Of a stretch of 64,000 bases of DNA, positions 33,031-44,525 are shown in pieces. The notes below the pieces were generated by a model, which saw nothing but the letters and a program-made list of their open reading frames with translations, was not told the origin of the DNA and made no database searches. The stretch is from Dugong dugon (Eukaryota; Chordata; Mammalia; Sirenia; Dugongidae), in NCBI GenBank assembly GCA_030035585.1, contig CM057460.1:131548714-131612713 (forward strand), read 5' to 3'. The translations under genes and the position numbers were made by a program. Positions within the stretch are counted from its first letter, which is position 1. Each line of letters opens with the position of its first letter.

Positions 33031-34488
33031 TTCTCTCTTTATAAGCCTCATTGTACCTCGTTTCTTTGAGCCATTTGCTTTTTCTGGAATCAAAATATTT
33101 TCCTTATGTGCATGTAGAGTAACTGCTCAGAATAAACCTTATGTTCAAATTTCTTTGAGTTTTAATTATTTTTAACAGAACTCAAATTTATTAACTAAAA
33201 TGCACTGTAACTAAAATGCTGCCATTCACTTTTCAGCCCCATGATAATTAAAACCTTTTCTTTCTCCAAGAGAAAGGTGAGGATGAGGATGATTCTTTGA
33301 AGTGTGCGTTACTTAAAAAACATGTTATTTAGTAGGTGTATGTATGGGATTGTCTTATGTAAATTAAAATTTGCTCAGTTGGTCCTTTATTTAGTACAAT
33401 TTAATTTCCACAGATCCTTGTGACATTATTTGAACATTTAACGAACATTAATAGCAATTCACGGAAAATGCTAGTTCAAGTAATTTACAATAACTCAAAG
33501 CACCAGAGATAAGGAAATAAGGAAGCCTCACATAATGAGGCAAGGGCCCTGTGATAGCTGCACATTATTGTGACCAGGGAAATGTAATTAGTGAAAGAAC
33601 AAAGCTTCTGTGGGTATCTGATTGCTAATTAACCTATTCACAGTTAAATCAAGAAGAAACAAAACTTTTGGGAAAAGAGACTTTCCTTTGTTCAAGCAGA
33701 CTTTTAAGAATGCCATTTTTATTTTTCATTTCTGTGAGATTTCATTGTTTAGCTTAAAATCTGAAATGATGACTTCAAATATGTAAAAGTCAGTATTAAT
33801 GCCTTGAACTTCTGAACTTTTTAAAGACTGTTCCATATCAATTGCAGGGTGATATTTGCTTTTCAGTATATTAAATGCTTTTCTGCTTAAATTTTTTTTC
33901 AGAATGTGCTACTCACCATCCCCCACCCCCCACATCCTTCATTATTCCCAGGGCATTTAATTTCTTTAATTTAATTTATTAGAGGTTCATATTTAATTCT
34001 AAAACCCAAAGAAAGTGTATCATTTAAAAATAATCACACTTAACATCTATTAAATACATTTGCTTAATTCAAGTTACAAATGTTAACAAATTAGTTTACA
34101 TTTTTATACCTTCACAAAGCCCTTGACCGTGTGCTTATGGCAATCTGCCTTCTTGAGTCTCTCACTGTCATCGGTGCTTTCAATGTAGTGGTGACCCCCA
34201 TCATCATCTTTATGACTCAGACTATATTATGCAGGACAAAAGAGAAAAGAACTTCTTCAAATAATGTACATGAATTGAAGCGTTGAAACAGTTTTAGGCT
34301 AGTCCCTCAGGCCCACAGCAGTAATACACTGCAGAGTAACAAGTTATTTCCATAACATTACAAACTAAAGAAAGCTAAATTCTTAATTTCCCGTTATTTT
34401 ACACTACCACGAGGAATTGGCTTCACATTTACCCTAGGACATTTGAAAAAGAGTTGCATGCTAATTTAGGAAAATTTTCTTGTAAAAA
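33031..34488. other. Low-repeat sequence with one small ORF
   Basis: No named repeat recognised. Contains the short open frame at 34095-34286 listed separately and a run of C at 33920-33930. Confidence 0.45.
34095..34286 (+). other. Small open frame with a hydrophobic segment, possible exon or relic
   Basis: Open from just after a stop at 34092 to a TGA at 34284-34286, 63 codons. An AG at 34118-34119 could be a splice acceptor. From there the translation includes LMAICLLESLTVIGAFNVVV and PIIIFMTQTILC, a stretch long enough for one or two membrane helices, followed by a charged tail (RTKEKR). Third positions are rich in C and G compared with the neighbourhood. I do not recognise the protein. 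A chance ORF of this length is common, so this is weak evidence for a terminal exon or an old pseudogene. Confidence 0.2.
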
Positions 34489-35086
34489 TGAGGCAGGCAG
34501 CCTCAGAGCCCAACCCTTCTAAGAGACACCTGCTCTGGCTTATCCTCCTACACAGTACAGAATAAGCTACAGATTCTTCTGAAATTGTCCTTGAAAAGAT
34601 AACCACAGAACGGGCCATATATGTCCTCAACTGGTTTTAGTAGGTTTTCAACACCAACTTGGCATTTTAAGTGACCTATTAGCTCATTAAGTGAAAAATA
34701 CATACAAGCACCCCTGCATCTGGGTGGAGACTTAACATGCTACTGAAGGAAAATTGACTGCTTCCTCCATCCAGGAGAATCAAATCCTTGTCTAAAGAAA
34801 ACGCCTAGTCATCCCAAAGCTTTGAGCACCTATGTGAAGGCCAATCCTGAATATTCATGATAAATTTGCATTGCCTGAATATTCATAAATTTGCACTTCC
34901 TAGTCTGCTGTCTGTAAAAGTCCACCTCCCCAAGCTGCCTACAAGCAGTCTTGGAGGCCACAGCTTGATTTCTCCTTTCCTTGCACAATGAAATAAAGGT
35001 ACATTTCTGATCTCCCACCGTGGCCTCTTGTTTACTGGCCGTAACAAGTCATGCTGAGCAGAACCTGCAGTTTCCACCAGGCAACA
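34489..35086 (+). mobile_element. Solo retroviral LTR (possibly class I) with U3 repeats, TATA-like box and poly(A) signal
   Basis: Promoter-like order: an imperfect direct repeat at 34846-34873 and 34874-34898 (cctgaatattcat plus aaatttgca), a TATA-like tgtaaaag at 34913, then aataaa at 34992-34997 and a GT-rich stretch. It begins tgaggcagg and ends gcaaca, flanked by A-rich pentamers that are only weak evidence of duplication. No internal region follows. Confidence 0.6.
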
Positions 35087-35535
35087 AAAATACAAATTAT
35101 TTTATTAAATAAAGGGAGAAAAAATTTCAATAACATGCTACTACTTGATTTGAACACTACATTTCATATAGTGTTTACTTTCATTGTGCTGGTAACTGAT
35201 AAGAAGTTGAGAAACAAGGTTCTAAAATGCTATTTTAGATTGCAGAACTCAGAGAAAGATGTTCTGTCATTACCCACAACTGTATCACTTAGTTTAGATA
35301 TAGTTAACATTCTTGTACCTCCTCACCTCCTTACCTCCCAGCAGCTTGGAGATTTTGTTTAGTAAGCACGTTAAAAATAGGGAGCCTACCTTTATGATCT
35401 TAGTTATGTTGTGGAAGATGGAGAAAACAGAATGAACGAACCAATTTTCCAGAAAATGTCTGTGGTAGAATAACAAGGTGAGTCATGAGATGAGTCATGG
35501 TGGAGTTCAGAGCTGTTTTGGGGTATCCCTGAGGT
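35087..35535. other. No recognised feature
   Basis: AT-rich sequence without a supported gene. Confidence 0.5.
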
Positions 35536-35563
35536 TTAACCATTGCACCATCGGGGTTCCTTA
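35536..35563 (-). mobile_element. AfroSINE head scrap
   Basis: taaccattgcaccatcgggg followed by ttcctt is the antisense of the SINE head; the body is missing. Confidence 0.6.
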
Positions 35564-35575
35564 TGAATATTATAA

Positions 35576-35706
35576 CCGAAAAACCAAACTCGTGGCCATA
35601 TAGTCACTTCTGACTCATAGTGACCTTAAAGGATAGAGGAAAACTGCCCCATAGGGTTTCCAAGGAGTGGCTGGTGGATTTGAACTACCTACTTTTTGGT
35701 TAGGGC
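35576..35706 (-). mobile_element. AfroSINE, head-truncated
   Basis: Antisense order: aaaaaccaaactcgtggcca, actcatagtgaccttaaagg, gtttccaaggagtggctgg and ctttttggttagg. The tRNA-like head is absent. Confidence 0.88.
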
Positions 35707-35802
35707 AACCAGTGACTTGAATGATTTGAATCAATTTAGAGACTTCTGGAGGGATGTTCCTTGTGTTAATAGAATGAACTGCAACCGACAGTCTATTGTA
35801 CG

Positions 35803-35985
35803 CAGTTCTCAAACTTGAGCTGGCCTCCGAATCACCTGGAGGGCTTGTAGAAACACAGATTGCTGGGCTCAAACTCTGAGTTTCTAATTCATTGTGTTAG
35901 GATGGGGCCTAAGAATTTATTTACATTTCTATCAAGTTCCCAGGTGATGCTGATGCTGCTGATCTGGGACCACACTTTGAGGGAC
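35803..35985. mobile_element. MER5A (hAT-Charlie MITE)
   Basis: cagttctcaaacttgagctg, gaatcacctggagggcttgt, aacacagattgctgggctc, agttcccaggtgatgctgat and gaccacactttgaggg match MER5A over its whole length. Confidence 0.92.
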
Positions 35986-36459
35986 CCTAAGTGATCTACA
36001 GCAAGTCCAGTCTACTACATAGCCACATAGACCAAATAACCTGGAATCAACAGAATCACACCTGCTAAATCCTTTTTTATCAATATATTGATTGATAATA
36101 CTGAGATTTCTTGAATTTTAAAGCACTTATGTGGCTTCTGTCTGTATTCCCTTGTAATACAAATCCAAATAACATATTTGCTAAATTTCATTGCTTTGTC
36201 CCCTGAGTTAAGCCTTTGAAATTGCTCCGAAATGTTCAATGATTCAGTTTTAAGTCACAATGTGAACTCTTGGCAGCAACAGAAATGGGATACTATTAGA
36301 AATTACAGTTTTTGAAAAGAAAAAGAAATGGGTACTATTTTTCAAATTAAATTTTGAATAATTATCATTTCCATACCACAATTAATATTTGATGCTTGTG
36401 TATGAAATGCATACCAGACGAAAATCTCATCTCCGTTTCCATGCCTGTATAATATTCAC
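35986..36459. other. No recognised feature
   Basis: AT-rich sequence, no supported gene. Confidence 0.5.
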
Positions 36460-36640
36460 GGAGCCCTGGTGGCCAGGTGGTTAAGAGTTTGGCTGCTAAC
36501 CAAAAGGTAGGCAGTTTGAATCTAACAGCTGATCCTTGGAAACCCCATGGGGCTGCTGTACTCTGTCGTATAGGCCTATAGGGTTGTTATGAGTAAAAAT
36601 TGACTCAACAGCAACTGGTTTGGGTTTTGTTTTGTTTTCT
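36460..36640 (+). mobile_element. AfroSINE (short form)
   Basis: ggagccctggtggccaggtg, ctgctaaccaaaaggtaggc, ggaaaccccatggggctgct and ggtttgggttttgttttg. ctata is duplicated near 36573-36583. Confidence 0.92.
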
Positions 36641-36689
36641 TTTTTTCCCAATCTTTATGGGAGCCAATTACCAGATCTTTTCTCCATAG

Positions 36690-36766
36690 AGCCTTTGGTG
36701 GGTTTGAACTGCCGACCTTCTGATTAACAGCTGAACTCTTAACCATTGCGCCACCAAGATTCCTCC
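36690..36766 (-). mobile_element. AfroSINE head half
   Basis: tttggtgggtttgaactgcc, ttctgattaacagctgaac and taaccattgcgccaccaaga are the antisense head half. Confidence 0.85.
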
Positions 36767-36769
36767 TGT

Positions 36770-36870
36770 AAACAGCTAGATTACAGCCTAGGAAACCCTA
36801 CGGGGCAGTTCTATTCTGTCATATAAGGTCACTATGAATCGGAATCAACTCTATGGCACACAACAACATT
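36770..36870 (+). mobile_element. AfroSINE tail half
   Basis: gattacagcctaggaaaccc, tacggggcagttctattctg and tcactatgaatcggaatcaa are the sense tail half, directly following the antisense head half. Confidence 0.85.
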
Positions 36871-37239
36871 ATATTAACCATTTTCTTTTGAAACTTAAAC
36901 ATGAGATTGCATTCTGCAAATATCTCTGAAAAAAATGAGGGGGCAATTAACCTCCTCCAAAAACTTGATGAAATAGAGCTAAAAACACTGAGGATTCCTC
37001 TAATCTAATACTCATTCAAAACCCTGTATCAATGTACACTTTCTTCAGAAGAAAGACAGTGATGCTTGGGCTTCTCAGGTAATTTAATTTAAGGTATACA
37101 GAGGTGTTGAATACATAGTTTAAAACTTGTCTTTAAATATGTTTTTGCTATACCTACTTGAATTACTATTCCCCTCTAACTCCTAAATTTGTTCACCAAG
37201 TATACAATACACTTTTTTCCTTTACCTTTTCTTCTCTTT
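36871..37239. other. No recognised feature
   Basis: AT-rich sequence, no supported gene. Confidence 0.5.
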
Positions 37240-37400
37240 CTTTTTTTAATGTGGTACATATAGATGTAACAAAATATTCGCCACTTTAACATTTTTTACA
37301 TGTACAATTCAGTGGCATTAATTTCCTTTGTCATGTTGTGCAGTGCATCCGTAACTATCACCATTACCATTTTATTACTCTATTTTAAACATTCAACCTT
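37240..37400 (-). mobile_element. Old L1M fragment (antisense)
   Basis: aacaaaatattcgccacttt, ttacatgtacaattcagtgg and gtaactatcaccattacc resemble the antisense 3' region of old L1M elements. Confidence 0.55.
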
Positions 37401-37445
37401 CGCAAAAAGGAAGTTATTTGGGTATATTTTTGATGACTATATATT

Positions 37446-37602
37446 GGAGCCCTAGTGGCATAGCGGTTAAGACTTTGGCTGCTAAACTAAAGTTTGGCAG
37501 TTTGAATCCACAGCCACTCTTTGGAAACCTAATGGGGCAGTTCTACTCTGTGCTATAGGGTCACTATGAGTCAGAATCTGCTCGACAGCAACGTTTTTGT
37601 TT
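37446..37602 (+). mobile_element. AfroSINE (short form)
   Basis: ggagccctagtggcatagcg, ggcagtttgaatccacagcc, gcagttctactctgtgctat and gtcactatgagtcagaatct. Confidence 0.92.
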
Positions 37603-39239
37603 TTGTATATATATGTGTATGTTGAAATCTTTCTCATCTGTGATTAGAAGAGAAAAATCTCTGAAGAAAAAGATACTGTCTTTCAATGTAACATGTACCA
37701 CGTGACTCCTAGACCACTTTGGGCACTTAATAACCTTTACATCCCCATCACTGATATCGTTATCATCAATCATAGAAGCTCTCAGCTCTTACTCAATTAG
37801 ACAGATAAAAAAGACTCTTATGTCTCTTGTTGCTGTTCAGCTCTGACAGTTTCCCTTTTGAAAATACATCTGTTCTCTTTCAAGTAATTTTTGTGTGCCT
37901 TTTACGCCTGTAATGGTGGTACCTTCAGATTAGTGACAGAGAAGTTAATTGGAATGAGCTAGCATTTACTGATGAAAGTAAGCGTTGGGTTCAGCATGAG
38001 GATGCTAACCTCTTTCCACATGGCTAACCAGTATTGCACAAAAGTAAATCATCACTGAAATGCAGTCATTCTCTTAATCACCTAATGGTTCTATTACTTA
38101 TATAGAGACAGATACACTCAGGGCGCACCATTGTCTTTAGAAATGTCATTTAACAGTCATTAGAGTTGAGTAAATGAGGGTTATAATGTCCTTCTCTGTA
38201 CCATAACTTTACCTGTTTACATACATTCTATAATTAAGGAGTAGAACTATGAAATATAAAATGTGTTTCACTGATAAGTAAATACACAGTGGTTTGTAAT
38301 CAGAAATGCCATCTGTCCTTTGAAAAGCTGAAACTTTTTAGAACTTGATAGATAAGATGAATTATTTTACACTGATGGAGTGGATGGAATTTTATGTGAC
38401 AACATATTATGTAAAAGAGAAAAAAATTTGAGTGGTTGCGAATGAAGCCAGCTTGGGAAGGTAGTCTGTTTGAACTGCCTTTCACCGCAGCAGTTCCAAG
38501 GGGGCCTCCATGGCACGCCCAGACAGCCACAGGGCAGCATGGAAATCACTGTATTTGAAGGTTAATTTATTTTTTTCTCCAAATCCTTTATCACCGTCTA
38601 ACATATTATGTATTTTACTTTCTTACTTATTAATTCACTTATTTACCTATATTGGAGTCTAAGCTCTATGAGGAGAGGATGTTTTCCCTCCTTGGCACGT
38701 AGTAGGTACTCGACAAATATTTGTTGAACAAATAAATGTATGCATGAGTGTATATGTATAGTAATTGCTAGAGTCAAAGAACAATGATAGATCCCTGGGA
38801 TACTTTTAAAAAAGTAAAATACAGCCCCTGACTTAAAAGAACATATAGAGTAGTTAGAGCAGATAAAATATCCACTAGAAAACAACCAATAGTATAAAGC
38901 CAATACATAATTGATGCAATTTCAGTGGTAGAGGAAATGTGTAAAGTATTTCAGAAGAGAGGAAGCTGTTCGGGTCATGTTGATCAGCAGAGGCTTCATG
39001 GGGAAAATGAGGAAAGGAAGTAGCTGACTAGATGTGTGGTCTTGAATAATTAAACTTTCTGGGCCTCAGTTTCCTCATATAAAATGAGAATTGTTAGCTT
39101 AGTGATCACGAAGGTCCCTAGGTGTTACACAGAGTCTATGAAATAATAAATGTTTGTTGTTCTAAGCTGCCAAATTTTGGAGTTATTTATTATATACAGC
39201 AACAGATAACTTAATACACCTGGTATATTTTTTCACTTT
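37603..39239. other. Low-repeat sequence with L2 and MIR pieces
   Basis: An L2 3' end lies at about 38650-38750 (gctctatgaggagaggatgt ... acaaatatttgttgaacaaa). A sense MIR part lies at 39030-39165 (gggcctcagtttcctcatat). The GC-richer stretch 38440-38545 has no recognised identity. No host exon found. Confidence 0.5.
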
Positions 39240-39692
39240 CAAATATCTGTGTCTTTATGTTTAAACAGTGTTTTTTATCCTGTATTAAGATCTTAAGCTT
39301 TTATTTGTAGTATTTAGTCCATCTCCTTGTAAATATAATTATTGATATAATTTAGGTTTATATCAACTGTTTTACTATTTGTTTTCAATTTAATATGCTC
39401 GTGTGAGGTTCCTTTATTTTCCCTTATTGTCTTACTTTGACTTACTCAGTTTTTAAATTATATTCCATTTTTCTTTTAATTAATTGTTATTTAAAAATTC
39501 TAATTTCTGAGTAGTTACTTTAGAGGTTGTGACATACATCCTTAAGAATTTCAGTCTATTAAAAATTATTACATTTACCATTTCTCAAATAATTCTAAAA
39601 CCATGGAGAAAATATTAACTCCATTTGCTTTCTCCTGCATCCTGTTTTGTCTGTTTTAGTTCTACATATGTTGAAACCACCATCAGATATTA

Positions 39693-39824
39693 CCGTATTT
39701 TTACACAAATAACACAGTACTGTAATAAAAAATTAGCATAGCATGCTTACAAAACTACCTCGCGGGGGAGGGCGTGGTTCACAAACGAAAGTAGAAAGTA
39801 TGCATTCTTTGCATAAAAATATGG
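39693..39824. mobile_element. Palindromic MITE (family B, copy 2, left arm shortened) with TA duplication
   Basis: Starts ccgtatttttacacaaat and ends ttgcataaaaatatgg, near-perfect inverted ends, with ta on both sides (39691-39692 and 39825-39826), as for Tc1/mariner insertions. Most of the left arm is deleted relative to 13380-13598. The right arm keeps caaaactacctcgcggggg. Confidence 0.75.
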
Positions 39825-40572
39825 TATTGTAATCATCATTTTGTATAATCAACATTTATTATATTTACCTAGATGTTTACTCTTTTTTGTACGTGTTCTA
39901 TATTCAATTCTGCATTTTGTTTCCATATTGAATCATTTTTCTTCTGCCTGAAAAACTCTTTTTAGTATTTCTTCCAGTGAAGGCCTCTAGGTAACAAAAA
40001 TGCTGTTTCGTTTGTCTGAAAGTCTCTTAATTTTATCTTCATATTTGACTATTTTTCACTGAGTATAGAAATCTTGTTTGTTATTTACTCTTTTTCAGCA
40101 TATTAAAGATTCATTGTTAGTAGACAATGAAATATCTTTTGCCTTCCATCATTTCTGTTGCTTGGTTAATTCAGTATTATTTATGCTCTTTTGAAGGTAA
40201 TATACCTTTTCCTCTCTAACAGCCTGTAAAACTTTATCTTTATGCCTGTTTTTAACAGTTTTACCATAATGAAGTTATCTTTGGTTTGCTTTGCACTTAT
40301 CCTGATCAGGGCATACGAGACTTTCAGAACCTGTTGGGAGATGCCTATCATCTGTTGTGGAAAATTTTCAGCCACAGTATTAGTTCAGCCCCATCTTCTC
40401 CTTCCTCTCTTTCTAGGGATTTCACTTAAATATATATCACCTTTGGTGACCTAATTATTTTCTCCTTTGAATTTTTTGTTGATGCCATATGTTTTCCCTA
40501 ATGGAAGGCATGCTGATTAAAGGGCCAATTCAGGATTTTTGTTATGATTTATAGGTTTTGATACCCATTATC

Positions 40573-41619
40573 TGGGATCCCATATGTCCCAGTGGATGCT
40601 GGATGTAGTAAATCCTACGGATATATGAGTCAATGATAAAATCATATTTTTTTTTATTTCTTGAAAATTTGCAAAACATGAGGTAAAACATGAAGGCACC
40701 TGGCAATGACTGCACATGTATTTTATTCTAATCTCCTTCTTCTTAGCCTTTGTATTATTTTTCACAAAACTTTTCAAAACATGGTATAGAGCATTCTTCC
40801 TTACTGCAAAAGCAGTATTTACAGCCCAAATAAATAAGCCAAGGGATTTGTTATCTCAGGAAAATTACCACTACAATGCATGCTTCATTACTGCAAAAGC
40901 AATACTTACAGCCCAAATAAACAAAACTAAAGGAATCTGACTTTCAGAAAAATTATCACTACTATTCTTCTTCACTGTAACAAAAGTAGTACTAACAGCT
41001 AAGAAGCAGAAATATCTGCCCTGGAATATTGTAGACGTGCTCACAGGGGAGCATTCCACCTGCTGCGTGTAGAAGCAATGATTGGACCATAAAATTGAAT
41101 GCAGAGTAAGAATAACTTACAGGAGTTTGAGTTCTTGAAAAGTACCACTGCAATGCATTATTTCCTATTTCAAATGCATTAGTTGCTGTTCAGAAGTAGA
41201 AAAGCAGTCCTGAAAGACTGCAGAGCAGACTCAAAACAGAGTAGGGAGCCAGTAACACCTGGAAAGAGTGAATGGCGTCAGGGAGAAAATGGCCACTATG
41301 ACTGAGTGAAGATTAGGAATAGCTTATTCTTGGGATAAATGCATTCTCATGAGAACACAGTTACTGGGAAACATAGTGAGGAGGCTTATCTCACAGAAAT
41401 AAAGGCAAACCTCTCAAAGGTTTACAAAATTCACACACCTAGGAGACATCACCTAATACAATGCTCATTCTACACAATAATGAGGCTCCAACTCAGGATT
41501 CTGGAGTTTCACACATTTCAAAAGGCTCCCAACTTAAGGCTAAATGTGTTAAAATCAGACTACAACCTTTGCAAAGAAATCCAGAGGCATAAAAAGTGGT
41601 TGGGATACCATATGTCCCA
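40573..41619. repeat. Segment bounded by a 19-bp direct repeat and containing tandem units
   Basis: tgggatcccatatgtccca at 40573-40591 recurs as tgggataccatatgtccca at 41601-41619 (one mismatch). Inside, a unit of about 88 bp is repeated 2.6 times at 40788-41030. No coding potential is evident and I cannot name a family. It may be an insertion in the surrounding L1M relic. Confidence 0.45.
40788..41030. repeat. Tandem repeat, about 88-bp unit, 2.6 copies
   Basis: Unit 1 at 40788-40876 and unit 2 at 40877-40964 share ttactgcaaaagca, acagcccaaataaa and aaaattaccactac-type words. Unit 3 (from about 40965) is shorter and more diverged. A further degenerate copy may lie at 41141-41210. Confidence 0.75.
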
Positions 41620-41940
41620 TGAATCAACAAAGGGTTAAAACTTTTGACTGAATTCCACATTTCTAATTCTCTTATGCTTTTTTCCTCCAATTCTCTCTGT
41701 GTATCAGGTGGATCTTTTCTTTTGATTTGTATATGGGTTTATCAATCTTGTCCTTTAGTTTGTCTAATGTACTGTTAAACTTATCCATGGAGTTCTTAAT
41801 TTTAAATATTATATTTTTTAAATACTAAAATGCTCACTTTATCCTCTTTATAAATTGCAGTTCTCTGTTAGAATTTCCATTCTTTCATCTATTTTGCCCT
41901 AAAAATAGAAAACTCTATTCTTATGAGCTTATTAACTATA

Positions 41941-41998
41941 CCAAAAAAAAAAAAAAAAAAAGAAGCCCTCTGCTGTCAAGTCCTTTCTGACTCAAATT
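41941..41998 (-). mobile_element. SINE tail scrap with A-run
   Basis: An A-run followed by ccctctgctgtcaagtcctt resembles the antisense SINE tail; the rest is lost. Confidence 0.5.
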
Positions 41999-43435
41999 CC
42001 TGTCTTGTGACTTCAATATATGGATCACTTGTGAGTCTACTTCTATTATTTAATTTTTCTCTTTAGTTATTGGCCGTATATTGTCTTACCTATTTTTATA
42101 ATTCATATTTTTTTCTTATATTCTGGATATAGTGTGAAAATAAGCTGTAGAGGCAGCATATGATGTAATTTTCCACTCAAGAGAATATACTATATTCTCC
42201 ATTAAACATAAAGAGTTGTAGTATTGTATGGGGAGCAGGAGGAAACCACCTCAATTCAAGAGAGACTGAACTAGGTCAAGACTGGTTTGAAATTTTAGTT
42301 TAAGACTCAGTTTATTTTTTGTCTCTCACCTATTCCAAGGTTATATTCTACTCTGTTCTAGAGGGGTTTGCAATATTTACTCCCACTCTTCAGAAGATTT
42401 TAACTTAACTGTTTAGCTTCCTGGTGTGCAAGTACAGAAATTGACACTATATGTAGGGGAACATGCCGTATGTTTGAAGGCCCTCTCGTCTCTAATTTTG
42501 TTACTTCAGCCCTATTCAATCAGCAAAAGCCCTTATCATTTGCTCTTTGCCTTTACTAAGGCTCAAGCCTCAGTCTCTAGCCTGAGACCCATAATTAGTA
42601 TGTGTTACCAAGTGAAAAGAGATCTGTTAATTCTCAGCCTACATCTAAGTTTTTCTCTACCCTCTAAAATTTTAGTTAATTTAGTCCTCATTGATTCCAT
42701 AGCTCTGTAATGCGTTTATGTTGTCTGTAGGAATTTCATCCTATTGCAAAAATTACATCCTACCAGAAAGCAGAAGCTGCCACTATCTCTTAAAATATTG
42801 ATCCCGTCCATTTTATTACCTCTGCTTCTGGACTCCAGTAACTGGGTTTCTGAATTTTTCAATGTGTCCATTTGTATTTTATACTTTTCTCTGTAATTTA
42901 CTTTTGTTTTAGTTTTTTCTTTCTTATCATTAGTCTGGATATCTGATATACTGACCTACTCTCCAGATCACAAATCCTGTTTTCTGCTATGTCTAATCTA
43001 GTGTCAAATGTATCTATTAATTTTTTAATTTTTTTTTAATGTCAGTTATTCTCTTTTTTTCAATTGGGGAGGCAGAGGGTAAAGCAGCTAGGCTGTGATT
43101 TGTTCACTCCTTTATTAAGGAAATACCAATGGGGATGGAAAAGAAAGCAGGTAACCTGGTCTCATCTCCTTGTCAACTGGACATCCAGGTAAATAGACAA
43201 ATAATATTTATTAGGATGCCTTAATTACCTGGTGCTACTGTAACAGAAATATCACAAGTGAGTGGTTTTAAAGAACAGAAACTTTTTTATCACAGTTCTA
43301 AAGGCTAAATATCCAAATCAAGGAATTAGCCATGTCAATTCCTTCCTTGTCAGTAGCCTTGGGCATTTCTTGGTTCCTTGCCACTCCTTAGCTTGCAGGC
43401 AATCCTCACATGACATCTGTCTTCCCCCGTGTGTG

Positions 43436-43437
43436 TG

Positions 43438-43470
<33 letters not shown>

Positions 43471-43473
43471 TGT
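43436..43473. repeat. GT microsatellite
   Basis: About 18 gt units with two interruptions. Confidence 0.95.
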
Positions 43474-43956
43474 CTATTCTTGTCACTTCATAACACAAAA
43501 GTTATTTACTGTAGGATCCACCCGTTATGGATTGAATTATGTCCACCAAAAACATGTGTTATAAATTTTAAAATTAATGCCAGTGGTTATAAGCCCATTT
43601 GGGAATGTGTTGTCTTTGTTATGTTAATGAGACAGGATTAGTGTAGTGTGTGTCTTAAGTCAAGCTTGTTTGAGATATAACAGAGATTAAACAAGCAAGC
43701 AATAGAAGCAGAGAAGCAGAGATGGGGGAAGAGAGATGCCAAGCCACATGAAGATGCCAAGCCACATGAAGATGCCCAGGAGCATAAGCTCAGAAGAGAA
43801 CAGTACCTTCCTCCAGAGCTGACAGAGAAAGTAAGACTTCCCCTAGAGCTGACACCCTGAATTCACACTTCTAGCCTCCGAAACTGTGAGAAAATAATTT
43901 TCTGTTTGTTAAAGCCACCTACTTGTGGAATTTTTGTTATAGCAGCACTACATAAC

Positions 43957-44513
43957 TGTCACAGATTGAATTATACCCCCCAAAAATATGTGTCAACTTG
44001 GTTAGGCCATGATTTCCAGTACTGTGTGATTGTTCTCCAATTTGTGATTGATGTAGTTTTCCTATATGTTGTAAATCCTAATCTCTGCCTGTGATTAATG
44101 AGACAAGATTAGACTGTGTTAAAGAGGATTAGGGTAGGATATAATACCCTAACTCAGGTCACATCCCTGATCCAGTGTAAACGGAGTTTCCCTGGGGTGT
44201 GGCCTGCATCACCTTTTATCTTACAAGAGATAAAAGGAAAGGGAAGTGAGCAGAGAGTTGCAGGACTTCATACCACCAAAAACCCAGTGCCAGAAGCAGA
44301 GCGCATCCTTTGGACCCAGGGTTCCTGTGAGGAGAAGCTCCTAGACCGAGGGAGGATGGATGACAAGGACCGTCCTCCAGAGCCGACAGAGAGAGAAAGC
44401 TTTCCCTTAGAGCTGGCACCCTGAATTTGGACTTCTAGCCTATGAGACTTCTGTTTGTTGATGCAATCTGCTTTGGTATTTCTGATATAGAGCAGCACTA
44501 GATAACCAAGACA
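43957..44513 (+). mobile_element. Solo MaLR LTR (longer subfamily) nested in the provirus 5' LTR
   Basis: Starts tgtcacagattgaattatac and ends gataaccaagaca. The pentamer ataac stands on both sides (43952-43956 and 44514-44518), identical, and the host LTR end resumes as taagaca. Length 557 bp. Its middle (acatccctgatccagtgtaa, cctttggacccagggttcct) differs from the shorter LTRs of the host provirus. Confidence 0.92.
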
Positions 44514-44525
44514 ATAACTAAGACA

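Larger units (their letters stand above)
39240..43100 (-). mobile_element. Decayed antisense L1M relic with several insertions
   Basis: Pieces in antisense L1M order appear at 39460-39690, 39840-40480 (cttccagtgaaggcctctag, gtctgaaagtctcttaattt), 41640-41900 (gtccatggagttcttaattt-like, gcagttctctgttagaattt) and 42890-43080. They are interrupted by the MITE at 39693-39824, a block at 40573-41619, a SINE scrap at 41941-41998 and unclassified sequence at 42170-42790. No reading frame survives. Assignment of individual pieces is approximate. Confidence 0.5.

Noticed and set aside
44116-44424. 102-codon plus-strand frame
   Set aside because: It lies in a nested solo LTR; LTRs of this type are non-coding.
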